A stretch of DNA of 64,000 nt from NCBI RefSeq assembly GCF_018449635.1, contig NZ_JAAVUV010000008.1:270870-334869 (forward strand). Reading direction: 5' to 3'. The notes beneath the pieces are model-generated. The model saw nothing but the letters and a program-made list of their open reading frames with translations, ran no database searches and had not been told where the DNA came from. A program made the translations under genes and the position numbers. This DNA is from Caballeronia sp. dw_276. Lineage in GTDB: Bacteria; Pseudomonadota; Gammaproteobacteria; Burkholderiales; Burkholderiaceae. Below, in pieces: positions 48,152-57,259 of this stretch; the first letter of the stretch is position 1; each line of letters begins with the position of its first letter.

Positions 48152-48583
48152 ATGGTCGATTTATCCGTCTACGCCGGCCTCTTCGCGGTCGCGCTCGTCG
48201 CCGCGACGCTCTTCCCACTGCAATCCGAAGCGTTGCTCGCCGGATTATTGATTGCCCATAAGCAACCAGTCTGGATGCTCGTCGCGGTCGCGAGCGTGGG
48301 AAACGTGGTGGGATCGACGATCAATTGGGCGCTTGGACGCTCTATTGAAAAGCTGCGCGACAAACGCTGGTTCCCGATCAAGGGCCGCGCGCTCGATCGC
48401 GCCGAGAACTGGTACAAGCGCTTCGGCCGATGGACGCTCTTGCTCAGTTGGACGCCGGTCATTGGCGACCCATTGACGATGATTGCGGGCGTGCTGCGCG
48501 AACCCTTGTGGTCATTCCTGCTGATCGTGACGATTGCGAAGACGGCGCGTTACGTGGTGATCGCGGCATTGATCGCGATGTAG
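48152..48583 (+). CDS. YqaA/DedA-like membrane protein
   Basis: This 143-residue protein has several hydrophobic segments. It carries the SNARE-associated/VTT-type signature (VGNVVGSTINWALGRSIEK, then RWTLLLSWTPVIGDPLTMIAG, with Arg and Gly residues that are conserved in small YqaA family members). DedA-like proteins act in membrane homeostasis and lipid translocation. I use ATG 48152; the frame is open 37 codons further upstream without family similarity. It is divergent from the YCII operon. Confidence 0.85.
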   Translation: MVDLSVYAGLFAVALVAATLFPLQSEALLAGLLIAHKQPVWMLVAVASVGNVVGSTINWALGRSIEKLRDKRWFPIKGRALDRAENWYKRFGRWTLLLSWTPVIGDPLTMIAGVLREPLWSFLLIVTIAKTARYVVIAALIAM

Positions 48584-48995
48584 CGCACGGCCTTCTAAAG
48601 TTGATCCGCAAGTGCTGGTTACTCCAGGCCAATGCTGGTTTACGCTGACATCCGAATGCCGGGTTCAAACGTACTAAACCTGACCAGGCATTTCGAGGTA
48701 ATTAATCTGACGAAAGAAATCGATGCTTAAACGTTTGCGCCTTCCGTGTCATCCTACATAAGCTGAACAAAGCGGGCTTTTTGCCCTTTATTTGCGGCTT
48801 AAACCACAAAAGTTTTTGCTAAGGTGCGTTAAGTGGCAAAAACAAATCACCTTGAAGTAGACTCCCCGCTTAACGGGTAAGCCGTACTGAAAACGTTGCT
48901 CAATGCAGACCAGAAACGTGTAATTAGTACTGATTTACGGCGGCCTTTGAGAACATCAAATTTCTACTGACTCCTCGCTGCATTCTCCCGACACC
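48584..48995. other. long leader region upstream of the cellulose operon
   Basis: This 412-bp stretch is richer in A and T than its neighbours, notably from 48760 onwards. I find no supported gene or RNA family. A short hairpin (GGGC-TTTTT-GCCC near 48774-48786) is too weak to call a terminator. The region probably holds the bcs promoter. Confidence 0.5.
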
Positions 48996-49451
48996 ATGGC
49001 TATGACTCTGGACTATCTGCTGGACCGGCAAATTTCTTCGCAGTGGCGTGGCGTACTCGTCGCGCTCGCCGAAGAGTTCGACACGCAGATTGGCCGCGAT
49101 GAACTCCGTCAGCTGATGCAACGCGTCGGCCGCCGTTTTGCGGCCGCGCATCCGCTTCCTCCTTGCAGCAGCACGCCCGAACTGGGCGCTGCATTGAATG
49201 CGGTCTGGAATGACGTCGACTGGGGTTTTGTGGAAGTGGCCGACGAAGCGGAATATCTGCGCATCGTCCATTGTTGCCCGCCCTTGCTCGCTTTCGGCGC
49301 GAATGCTTTGCCATGGACGCCGGCATTTCTGGAAGGTGCATATCAGGAATGGCTGAGCGCGCTCGGCGCTGACGGGCTCGCCGTCGTGCAGGCGGGAGAA
49401 TTCGATGAAACCGCTGCAGTCGAGTTCAGACTCGGCCGTTATACAAACTGA
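48996..49451 (+). CDS. bcsD: cellulose synthase operon protein BcsD
   Basis: The 151-residue protein fits the BcsD/CesD family (length about 150-156; GALWW-type N-terminal helices, here MTLDYLLDRQISSQWRGVLV, and the C-terminal acidic region). In Komagataeibacter, BcsD forms octamers in the periplasm that help bundle glucan chains into fibrils. It is the first gene of the bcs operon, 164 bp before bcsP. MTLDYLLD, two codons downstream, is an alternative start. The family call depends partly on its position, so less sure than BcsA/B/Z. Confidence 0.8.
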   Translation: MAMTLDYLLDRQISSQWRGVLVALAEEFDTQIGRDELRQLMQRVGRRFAAAHPLPPCSSTPELGAALNAVWNDVDWGFVEVADEAEYLRIVHCCPPLLAFGANALPWTPAFLEGAYQEWLSALGADGLAVVQAGEFDETAAVEFRLGRYTN

Positions 49452-49551
49452 AGCGCCGGATAAAGCAGCGCAGTCGTAAAGCTTCAAGGCAGGACCACGA
49501 ATAAGGCAGTCGATCAGGCATTACCCATATAAAGCGCCATAAGCGCACAGG

Positions 49552-49565
49552 TCACTGGCCAGTGA
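49552..49565. promoter_or_regulatory. 14-bp perfect palindrome in the bcsD-bcsP gap
   Basis: TCACTGGCCAGTGA is a perfect palindrome 50 bp before the bcsP start, in a 164-bp gap. It may be a protein-binding site or RNA hairpin; no T-tract follows. Confidence 0.4.
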
Positions 49566-49615
49566 TCGCAAGGGTAAAAGCCCAAAGTAAAACCGAGAGT
49601 ACGAGGATGCAGCAC

Positions 49616-50509
49616 ATGAACCCTTCGCGCGACATTGAAAAGCTGTTCGACCAGTTCGGCGGCGATGCCGGTAATTATCAGGAGATCGGTCGGGAAAACG
49701 AGGCGAGCCACGCGCGCACCCGGTGGCCGCTGCTCGCGACGCTCGACTTGTCGCAGCCGTCGATTCCCAATATCGTGCCGGGTCGTGATTCGCTGCTTTC
49801 GCCGGTGCCGGACCGGTCCACCGAAACGCGCAAGAAACCTTGGGGCGCACCCGCCGACACGGCGCCGGCCGATGACGCAGTGGCGTCCAGCGCGGCAGCA
49901 AACGCACCGGCGAATCCGCCCTTCACCCGCGACACGCGCCCACGCCTTTTCTCGCGCCCGAACCGCAAGACCATTCCGCCCGTTGCGAACATCGCGCTGC
50001 CGGGGTCTCCGGTCGGCGCGGAGCGCTTCTCGGCGCTCGTGGATGCGGTCGAAGGTGTATCGAATGTTGAGGACACGCCGGCCGTGGCCGCACCCGACCT
50101 AATCGCCCGGCTCCAGCCGTCCGCTCAGGCGCCGGCGCTGGAAATGCAACAGCAACATCGGCCGACATTGCCGCGCTCCCAGCCGCTGGCCACGCCTGGA
50201 CAACTGCCAGGCTTCGCGAGCGCGTTCCAGGTGCAACGTCCGCAACCCGCCGCGAAACCTTCCTTGCCACGCATCCAGGCTACGCAGACCGCCCCTGAAC
50301 CCAAGGCGCCGTCGATCCTCGGCAAGCTGTTCCGTACGCAAGGTGCAAGCCACACGGCAGCCGGTCAGCAAGGCGGCGCGCCGCGCCCGGACTCGCTTCA
50401 GTCGATGTTCGAGCGTCTGCGGGAACCGGCAGCGGCCGCATCGCCGGCTTCGGAGGACGATGTACCCGTCGCAGGTTCGTGGCTCGCGAAGCGCGCTGCC
50501 CGGTCATGA
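49616..50509 (+). CDS. bcsP: cellulose biosynthesis protein BcsP
   Basis: The 297-residue protein is mostly low-complexity (Pro, Ala, Ser, Gln rich), but its N-terminal about 45 residues (DIEKLFDQFGGDAGNYQEI, then ARTRWPLLATLD) resemble the short BcsR protein of enterobacteria, including the RWPLL motif (36-40). BcsR with BcsQ forms a regulatory complex at the BcsA/B synthase; a BcsP with a BcsR-like head followed by bcsQ is consistent. I chose ATG 49616, 9 nt after GAGG. Its stop overlaps the bcsQ start (ATGA). Confidence 0.8.
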   Translation: MNPSRDIEKLFDQFGGDAGNYQEIGRENEASHARTRWPLLATLDLSQPSIPNIVPGRDSLLSPVPDRSTETRKKPWGAPADTAPADDAVASSAAANAPANPPFTRDTRPRLFSRPNRKTIPPVANIALPGSPVGAERFSALVDAVEGVSNVEDTPAVAAPDLIARLQPSAQAPALEMQQQHRPTLPRSQPLATPGQLPGFASAFQVQRPQPAAKPSLPRIQATQTAPEPKAPSILGKLFRTQGASHTAAGQQGGAPRPDSLQSMFERLREPAAAASPASEDDVPVAGSWLAKRAARS

Positions 50510-51294
50510 AGGTCATCACCGTGGTATCCGCCAAAGGCGGCGTAGGTAAAACCACGCTCGCCGCAAACCTGGCCTCGGTGCTGGCCGCGCGCGGGCGTCG
50601 CGTGATCGCGCTCGACCTCGATCCGCAAAACGCGCTGCGCCTGCACTTCGGCATTCCGCTCGACAGCATAGATGGCCTTTCCCGCGCGACGCTCGCCAAC
50701 GACGCATGGCAAACCGTGATGTTCGATGGCGTCGACGGCGTCACCGTGCTGCCCTACGGCGCGGTCCTGGAAGACGATCGCCGGCGCTTCGAGGCGTACA
50801 TCGACCGGGAGCCGCAATGGCTCGCGCAATCGCTGGAAACGCTCAAGCTCGATAGCAACGACATTGTCATCGTCGATACCCCGCCGGGTTCCTCCGTCTA
50901 TACCCGCACCGCGCTGACCGCCGCGAACTTCGCGCTGAACGTGGTGCTGGCCGACGCCGCATCGTACGCGGCCATCCCGCAGATGGAACGCATGATCGAG
51001 GCCTACGCCACCCCGCGCGCCGACTTCGCGGGCACGGGTTACGTGGTGAACCAGGTGGACCAGACGCGCCAGTTGACCAAGGACGTGCTCAAGGTCTTGC
51101 GCAACATGCTGGGCGGCAAGATGTTTTCGGGCGTCATTCATCTTGACGAAGGCGTCAGCGAATCGCTCGCGTGCGACACCACGCTGATCCATTACGACCC
51201 TTTGAGCCAGGCCACGGCCGATCTCCGCGCGTGCGGCGAATGGCTCCTGAATTCTGTCGATGCCATGCCGGTCTCCCCGAGGAACGTCGCATGA
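50506..51294 (+). CDS. bcsQ: cellulose biosynthesis ATPase BcsQ (MinD/ParA family)
   Basis: The 262-residue protein has the deviant Walker A KGGVGKTT (10-17) and the SIMIBI motifs LDLDPQNALRL and VDTPPG. BcsQ localises the cellulose machinery and, with BcsR, binds the BcsA/B complex. The start at 50506 overlaps the bcsP stop as ATGA, and its stop overlaps the bcsA start in the same way. A longer ORF (from 50479) begins inside bcsP and is not used. Confidence 0.93.
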   Translation: MKVITVVSAKGGVGKTTLAANLASVLAARGRRVIALDLDPQNALRLHFGIPLDSIDGLSRATLANDAWQTVMFDGVDGVTVLPYGAVLEDDRRRFEAYIDREPQWLAQSLETLKLDSNDIVIVDTPPGSSVYTRTALTAANFALNVVLADAASYAAIPQMERMIEAYATPRADFAGTGYVVNQVDQTRQLTKDVLKVLRNMLGGKMFSGVIHLDEGVSESLACDTTLIHYDPLSQATADLRACGEWLLNSVDAMPVSPRNVA

Positions 51295-53501
51295 ACAAGC
51301 CGCGCGCACGAGGCCTTTCCGAGGCGGATGCAATCCCTTCGCGCATTGAGCGCGTGGTGGATTCGGGCATCTGGAACAGCCGGATTTTCACCGGCCTTCT
51401 GACCGTATTCGCCATCGCGACGATGTACTTCGTCTGGACGGTGCCGCTGGTTGCGACCCAGCAATTGATTTTCGCGTGCTGCTGTTTCGGTTTCGCGATG
51501 GCGTTTCGCCGTCTGCGCGGCCAGTACGCCACGCTCGTGATGATCATGTTGTCGGTAACGGTCACCGGACGCTATATGTACTGGCGGCTGACCGAAACGA
51601 CCTACTGGGAGCGTCCGCTCGACGCCGCGTGGGGTCTGCTGCTGGTCGCGGCCGAAGTGTATTCGGCGATCGTGCTGATGCTCGGTTATTTCCAGACGGC
51701 ATGGCCGCTGCAAAGAAAGCCGATGCCGCTGCCGAAGAACCGCGATGAATGGCCGACCGTCGACGTCTTCATCCCGACCTATAACGAGCCGCTTGGCGTG
51801 GTGAAGCCGACCATCTACGCGGCGCTCGCGATGGATTACCCGAAGGACAAGATCTCGATCCATGTCCTCGATGACGGCCGTCGTCCGGACTTCAAGGCCT
51901 TCTGCGAAGAAGTCGGCGTGACGTGGACCATCCGCACGCACAACCGGCATGCGAAGGCCGGCAACATCAATGAAGCGCTCAAGACCACGAGCGGCGAATA
52001 TCTCGCGATCTTCGATTGCGATCACATCCCCACGCGCTCGTTCCTGCAGATCGGTCTTGGCTGGTTCCTGAAAGACAAGCTTCTTTCGATGCTGCAAACG
52101 CCGCACCATTTCTTCTCACCTGATCCGTTCGAACGCAATCTCGGCACCTTCCGCAAGGTCCCTAACGAAGGCGAGTTGTTCTACGGCCTCGTGCAGGACG
52201 GCAACGACCTGTGGAACGCGACCTTCTTCTGCGGCTCGTGCGCGCTGCTGCGCCGGACCATGGTCGAAGAGATCGGCGGCATTGCGGTGGAGACCGTGAC
52301 CGAAGACGCGCATACGGCGTTGAAGCTGCATCGACTGGGATATACGACGGCGTATCTCGCGATTCCGCAGGCAGCAGGCCTCGCGACCGAAAGCCTGTCA
52401 GGTCACATCGGGCAGCGGATTCGCTGGGCGCGCGGCATGACGCAGATTTTTCGCATCGATAACCCGCTGACGGGCAAGGGACTCAAGCTTGGCCAGCGGC
52501 TCTGTTATCTGAACGGCATGATGCACTTCTTCTACGGCATCCCGCGCCTCGTGTTCCTCACCGCGCCGCTGTCGTATCTGTTCTTCGGCGCGCACGTGAT
52601 CCAGGCGGCGGCGGGCACGATCGCCATTTACGCGTTGCCGCACATGATGCATGCGAGCATTACGAACTCGCGCATGCAGCGCCAGTTCAGGCATTCGTTC
52701 TGGGCCGAGGTATATGAATCCGTGCTGGCGTCGTACATCACGGCGCCCACCTTGCTTGCGATGATCAACCCGAAGCTCGGCAAGTTCAACGTGACGGCCA
52801 AGGGCGGCCAGATCGCAAAGGATTACTTCGACTACAGCATCTCGCGGCCGTACCTGATCCTGCTGGTGCTGAACCTGCTTGGGTTTATCGCGGGGATCGT
52901 GAACATTTACATTCATTGGGACGTGAAGAGCGAAGTGAACACGGTGCTGCTCAACCTTGCGTGGACCACGTACAACATGCTGATCCTCGGCGCGAGCGTG
53001 GCGGCTGCAAGCGAACGCAAGCAGGTTCGCTCCACCCATCGCGTGGAAATGAAGATGCCCGTGATGCTCAAGTTTTCAACCGGCCGCACGCTCGCCTGCG
53101 AAACCATGGACTACTCGGAAGGCGGCGTGGGCGTGAGGCTGCCGGGCGACCTGCAAGTGCCGCTGCACGAGAAGGTCACCGTATCGCTGTTTCGCGGCGA
53201 CGAGGAATATGCGTTCCCCGCAACCGTCGGGTTCAGCGCCGTCGGCCGCGTCGGGCTGCGTTTCTCGGCGCTCACGCGCGAGCAGGAATTCGAGTTCGTG
53301 AAGACCACTTTTGCCCGCGCCGATGCCTGGACCCATTGGGCCGAAGGGCGCACGCCGGACGCGCCGCTGCGCGGTCTGCGCCATGTGCTGACGGTGGGCG
53401 TGGGCGGTATCGGCGCGTTGTTCGAGCATCTTTTCAATGACGCGCGGACGTGGGTTGTGACGCGTGCCCCGGGCGCTAAAAAACTGAAGACCAAAGACTG
53501 A
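51291..53501 (+). CDS. bcsA: cellulose synthase catalytic subunit BcsA
   Basis: The 736-residue inner-membrane GT2 enzyme polymerises UDP-glucose into beta-1,4-glucan and translocates it. Catalytic motifs are DDG (from Asp194), DxD in FDCDHIP (Asp242/Asp244), TED (337-339, catalytic base) and QxxRW (QRIRW, 375-379). The C-terminal PilZ domain has RxxxR (Arg580-Arg584) and DxSxxG (607-612), so it should be activated by c-di-GMP. About eight membrane segments are expected. The start overlaps the bcsQ stop. Confidence 0.96.
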   Translation: MNKPRARGLSEADAIPSRIERVVDSGIWNSRIFTGLLTVFAIATMYFVWTVPLVATQQLIFACCCFGFAMAFRRLRGQYATLVMIMLSVTVTGRYMYWRLTETTYWERPLDAAWGLLLVAAEVYSAIVLMLGYFQTAWPLQRKPMPLPKNRDEWPTVDVFIPTYNEPLGVVKPTIYAALAMDYPKDKISIHVLDDGRRPDFKAFCEEVGVTWTIRTHNRHAKAGNINEALKTTSGEYLAIFDCDHIPTRSFLQIGLGWFLKDKLLSMLQTPHHFFSPDPFERNLGTFRKVPNEGELFYGLVQDGNDLWNATFFCGSCALLRRTMVEEIGGIAVETVTEDAHTALKLHRLGYTTAYLAIPQAAGLATESLSGHIGQRIRWARGMTQIFRIDNPLTGKGLKLGQRLCYLNGMMHFFYGIPRLVFLTAPLSYLFFGAHVIQAAAGTIAIYALPHMMHASITNSRMQRQFRHSFWAEVYESVLASYITAPTLLAMINPKLGKFNVTAKGGQIAKDYFDYSISRPYLILLVLNLLGFIAGIVNIYIHWDVKSEVNTVLLNLAWTTYNMLILGASVAAASERKQVRSTHRVEMKMPVMLKFSTGRTLACETMDYSEGGVGVRLPGDLQVPLHEKVTVSLFRGDEEYAFPATVGFSAVGRVGLRFSALTREQEFEFVKTTFARADAWTHWAEGRTPDAPLRGLRHVLTVGVGGIGALFEHLFNDARTWVVTRAPGAKKLKTKD

Positions 53502-53520
53502 CATGCGTAAGGGAATCACG

Positions 53521-56070
53521 ATGCTGCGCCCGGGCAACGGCCGAGGCGAACTAGATCAGGCTGTGCCCGCGCCGCTGCGCTCCCGCCCGATCGCCCGTGC
53601 GTTGATGCGCTCGCTCGCTTGCTGGATGGCGTTGCAGACCGCGTTGGCCGTGCCGCTGGCATCGCTTGCGAGTGCTGCGGCCGCCTTGAGCGCCAGAGAA
53701 GCTTCGGCCGCGGCGACACCGGCCGCACCTGCGCCTACCGCGACTGGCGGCGTGCCGCTGCCCGGCCCTGCCGCGCCATATAACAAGCTGACCATCGAAC
53801 AACCGCCGCTCGCCGTGGCCGTGCCCGCATTCGGGCAAGCGGCATCGGGCGCGGTGGGTGCATCGGCGGTGCCGGCTGTCAAGACGCTGGCATCGAAGAC
53901 GCCGACAACCGCCGAACCCGGCACGCTGGTCCCGGGCGGCCGGCGCCAGACACTGACCTTCGCCGATCTCGGCGCACTCGACCCGCTGCAACTGCGCGGC
54001 ACCGACGGCCAGAACGGCGTGCCGTTTTCGGTGCGCGGCGACGAAGTCGTGACGGGCGCGGTGCTGCATCTTATCTATAGCTATTCGCCGTCTCTCCTGC
54101 CGTCGATTTCGCAATTGAAGGTGCTGGTCAACGGCGAAGTTGCCGCGACCCTGCCAGTGCCGCGCGATCAGGCCGGCATTCTGGTGGCGCGCGATGTGTC
54201 CATCGACCCGCGCTTCATCACTGAATTCAACCACCTGAACGTGCAGTTGATCGGCCATTACACGCAGCAATGCGAGGACCCGTCGAACTCCACGTTGTGG
54301 GCCACTGTCAGCAACGCGAGCTCGCTCGACCTCACGTATGCGTCGCTGGAAAGCAAGGCTGATCTCGCCGCGCTGCCCGCTCCTTTTTTCGATAGACGCG
54401 ATGTCCGCCGCCTCGAACTGCCGTTCGTCTTCGCGCAAAAACCGACGCCTGCTACGCTCGAAGCCGCCGGTACGGTTGCGTCGTGGTTCGGCTCGCTGGC
54501 GGGTTATCGCGGCGCGGTGTTTCCGGCGCAGATCGATAACGTGCCGCTTTCCGGCAACGTCGTGGTGTTCGCCACGCCCGACCAGCATCCGGCCGGCGTG
54601 CAGATTCCCGAAATTTCCGGGCCGACCATCGCCGTGCGCGACCGTGAAGGCGGCGCACGCGGTCGCATCCTGCTCGTGATGGGACGCAACGACGCCGAGC
54701 TGAAGACCGCCGCCAAGGCGCTGGGGATCGGACAAAACTCGTTCTCGGGACCGAGCGTGACGATCACGCAACTCAACGATTTCGCGCCGCGCAAACCCTA
54801 CGACGCCCCCAACTGGCTCCCGACCGATCGCCCGGTGCGCTTTGGCGAACTGGCCGAAGCACGCGACCTAACGGTGACCGGTTACAACGCGGACGCCGTG
54901 CGCGTCAACCTGCGCGTGCCGCCCGACTTGTTCATGTGGCAAACGAAGGGCGTGCCGATCGACCTGGGTTACAGATACACCGTGCGCCCGGCGCTCGACC
55001 GTTCCACGCTGAACATCAACGTGAACGATGGCTTCGTGCAATCGCTGCGCATCCCGGCCGTGGCGACTTCCACGTTCGATCTGGGCCGCTATTTCAATCG
55101 CGTCCTGCCCGATAAAACCGCTGCCGCGCGCCATCAGATCTACGTGCCGCCGCTCCTGCTCACGCCGCGCTCGCAGTTGCGTCTGCACTTCTATTACGAC
55201 TATCCGAAGACTGGCGAATGCCAGGGACGCATTCTGGACAACGTGGTGGGCGCGATCGATCCGAACTCGACCATCGACCTTTCGGGGTTTCCGCACTACA
55301 TGGCGCTGCCCGATCTCGCCGCGTTCGCCAACGGCGGTTTCCCGTTCACGCGTATGGCCGATCTGTCGCGGACGGCGGTAATCATGCCCGACGATCCCAG
55401 CTCGGCCGACTACAGCTTGTTCCTGCTGGAAATGGGACGCATGGGTGCATCGACGGGATATCCCGCGGCCGGCGTGACCGTCGCGCAAGCCGATCAAGTC
55501 GATAATCTCGCCGACAAGGACCTGCTGATCCTCGGTTCACCCGGCCGCCAGCCGCTCTTGCAGCGCTGGGCGAAAAACATGCCCTTCTCGGGCGACGCCG
55601 ACTCGCGCAACTTCGAACTCTCCGATGTCGCGTTCAAGGTCGTCGACTGGTGGCACGGCGAGCGCGGCGTGGAACGCCTGCCGGCACGCGCCGACCTCAC
55701 GCTCGTAAGCTCGAACGGCGATGCGCTCATCACCGGGTTCAAGTCTCCGTTGAAAGGCGAGCGCAGCGCGGTTGCGTTGATCAGCGCGGCGGGGCAATCG
55801 GATGCGGACTTGCAGTCGGCCTTGCTCGACAACGACATCCTTCCGGAAATCCAGGGCGCCATGGCCGTGATCCACGGACGGGACGTGACGGTGACATCGA
55901 ATGGCCAGGCGTATTACGTTGGCCACCTGTCGCCATTCGAATACATGCGATGGGCGTTGTCATCGCATCCGCTCCTGCTCGTCTTGAGCGGCTTGCTCGC
56001 GGCCATTATCATCGCGGCACTGTTCTACCGTGCACTGCGCGCTGTTGCTGCGCGCCGTTTGAGGGATTGA
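53521..56070 (+). CDS. bcsB: cellulose synthase periplasmic subunit BcsB
   Basis: The protein (849 residues from 53521; 855 from 53503) is the periplasmic c-di-GMP-synthase partner that guides the glucan across the periplasm. An N-terminal signal lies near 30-60, the jelly-roll/flavodoxin-like BcsB domains follow, and a C-terminal TM (about 820-842, LLLVLSGLLAAIIIAALF) anchors it. AAGGGA 6 nt upstream favours ATG 53521 over the earlier in-frame ATG at 53503, which lies only 1 bp from the bcsA stop and has no clear RBS. The gap to bcsZ is 1 bp. Confidence 0.93.
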   Translation: MLRPGNGRGELDQAVPAPLRSRPIARALMRSLACWMALQTALAVPLASLASAAAALSAREASAAATPAAPAPTATGGVPLPGPAAPYNKLTIEQPPLAVAVPAFGQAASGAVGASAVPAVKTLASKTPTTAEPGTLVPGGRRQTLTFADLGALDPLQLRGTDGQNGVPFSVRGDEVVTGAVLHLIYSYSPSLLPSISQLKVLVNGEVAATLPVPRDQAGILVARDVSIDPRFITEFNHLNVQLIGHYTQQCEDPSNSTLWATVSNASSLDLTYASLESKADLAALPAPFFDRRDVRRLELPFVFAQKPTPATLEAAGTVASWFGSLAGYRGAVFPAQIDNVPLSGNVVVFATPDQHPAGVQIPEISGPTIAVRDREGGARGRILLVMGRNDAELKTAAKALGIGQNSFSGPSVTITQLNDFAPRKPYDAPNWLPTDRPVRFGELAEARDLTVTGYNADAVRVNLRVPPDLFMWQTKGVPIDLGYRYTVRPALDRSTLNINVNDGFVQSLRIPAVATSTFDLGRYFNRVLPDKTAAARHQIYVPPLLLTPRSQLRLHFYYDYPKTGECQGRILDNVVGAIDPNSTIDLSGFPHYMALPDLAAFANGGFPFTRMADLSRTAVIMPDDPSSADYSLFLLEMGRMGASTGYPAAGVTVAQADQVDNLADKDLLILGSPGRQPLLQRWAKNMPFSGDADSRNFELSDVAFKVVDWWHGERGVERLPARADLTLVSSNGDALITGFKSPLKGERSAVALISAAGQSDADLQSALLDNDILPEIQGAMAVIHGRDVTVTSNGQAYYVGHLSPFEYMRWALSSHPLLLVLSGLLAAIIIAALFYRALRAVAARRLRD

Positions 56071-56071
56071 T

Positions 56072-57259
56072 ATGCAGGCTGGTTTCAAGCGTGGATCGAA
56101 GACTGCAGTTTTGGCGCTGGCATTGCTCAGCATGGGGTTCACTCCTGGCGCCCGGGCTTCCGGGACGGTGACGAAGGAATGCACGGACTGGAATGCATAC
56201 CGGACCTTCGCGTCGCGCTTCATTCAGGCCGATGGCCGCGTGGTCGATTACTCCACGCCGGCGCAGCAGACCACGTCCGAAGGCCAGTCGTACGCCATGT
56301 TCTTTGCGCTGGTCGCCAACGATCGCGCCATGTTCGACCGCTTGTTGAACTGGACCCGCGCGAACCTCGCCGCGAACCAGTTCGATGCAGGCAGCGTGCG
56401 GTTGCCATCGTGGCAATGGGGCCGCGGACCCGACGGCTCGTTCGGCGTGCTGGATCCGAATTCCGCGGCCGATTCCGATGTCTGGATCGCCTACGATCTG
56501 GTGCAGGCCGGGCGCCTCTGGAACGAACCGCGTTATACGCATCTGGGCGAAGCGCTCGCCGCGCAGATCGTGAAGCATGAAGTGGCGAACCTGGGCGGCA
56601 TAGGGCCCATGTTGCTGCCCGGTCCGCAAGGCTTCCAGACCGGCGATGTGACGCGTCTCAATCCGAGTTATTCGCCGCTGCCGGTGTTGCGCGGCCTGGC
56701 TAACGCCATGCCGAAAGGTCCGTGGAATGCGCTCGCGGAGAACGGTTACAAGCTGGTGTCGGTGACATCGCCGCGTGGTTTTTCGCCCGACTGGGCGGCA
56801 TTCAAAGGCGGCCAGTTCGTGGTCGATCCGCAAAGCGGCGACACCGGCAGCTACGACGCGATCCGCGTGTATTTGTGGGCGGGCATGGCGTCGAGCGCCG
56901 ATCCGCTCAGCAAGCCCTGGCTCGCGGCGCTCGGCGGCATGCGCCAGGCCGTGGCGCAGACGGGCATTCCGCCGGAACGCGTGGCGGTATCGACTGGAAT
57001 GGGCAGCGGTGAAGGACCGTTGAGCTATTGGGCGTCGCTTGCGCCCTACTTCAAGGCGCTTAACGACGAACGCGGTCTCGGCCTCGCGCGCACGCGGCTG
57101 GCCGTGCTCGATGCGCCCATCGGCTCGCCTGCCGCCGCGAACCGCGAGCCGGTGTATTACGACCGGGTGCTGGGCTTGTTCGGCGCCGGATTCATAGAAG
57201 GCCGATACCGCTTCGACGAAGCCGGCCGACTCGTCCCGAGTTGGAGAAGCGCATGTTGA
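56072..57259 (+). CDS. bcsZ: periplasmic endo-beta-1,4-glucanase BcsZ (GH8)
   Basis: The 395-residue GH8 enzyme has an N-terminal signal peptide (about 1-29, GARA) and the family signature TSEGQSYAMFFALVANDR, whose Glu is the general acid, followed by ADSDVWIAYDL. BcsZ cuts nascent or misassembled glucan in the periplasm and is needed for normal cellulose output. It lies between bcsB (1-bp gap) and bcsC (7-bp overlap). Confidence 0.95.
   Translation: MQAGFKRGSKTAVLALALLSMGFTPGARASGTVTKECTDWNAYRTFASRFIQADGRVVDYSTPAQQTTSEGQSYAMFFALVANDRAMFDRLLNWTRANLAANQFDAGSVRLPSWQWGRGPDGSFGVLDPNSAADSDVWIAYDLVQAGRLWNEPRYTHLGEALAAQIVKHEVANLGGIGPMLLPGPQGFQTGDVTRLNPSYSPLPVLRGLANAMPKGPWNALAENGYKLVSVTSPRGFSPDWAAFKGGQFVVDPQSGDTGSYDAIRVYLWAGMASSADPLSKPWLAALGGMRQAVAQTGIPPERVAVSTGMGSGEGPLSYWASLAPYFKALNDERGLGLARTRLAVLDAPIGSPAAANREPVYYDRVLGLFGAGFIEGRYRFDEAGRLVPSWRSAC

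Noticed and set aside
48600..48720. Possible end of an insertion sequence near the YqaA-like gene
   Set aside because: No terminal inverted repeats or transposase remnants could be supported.
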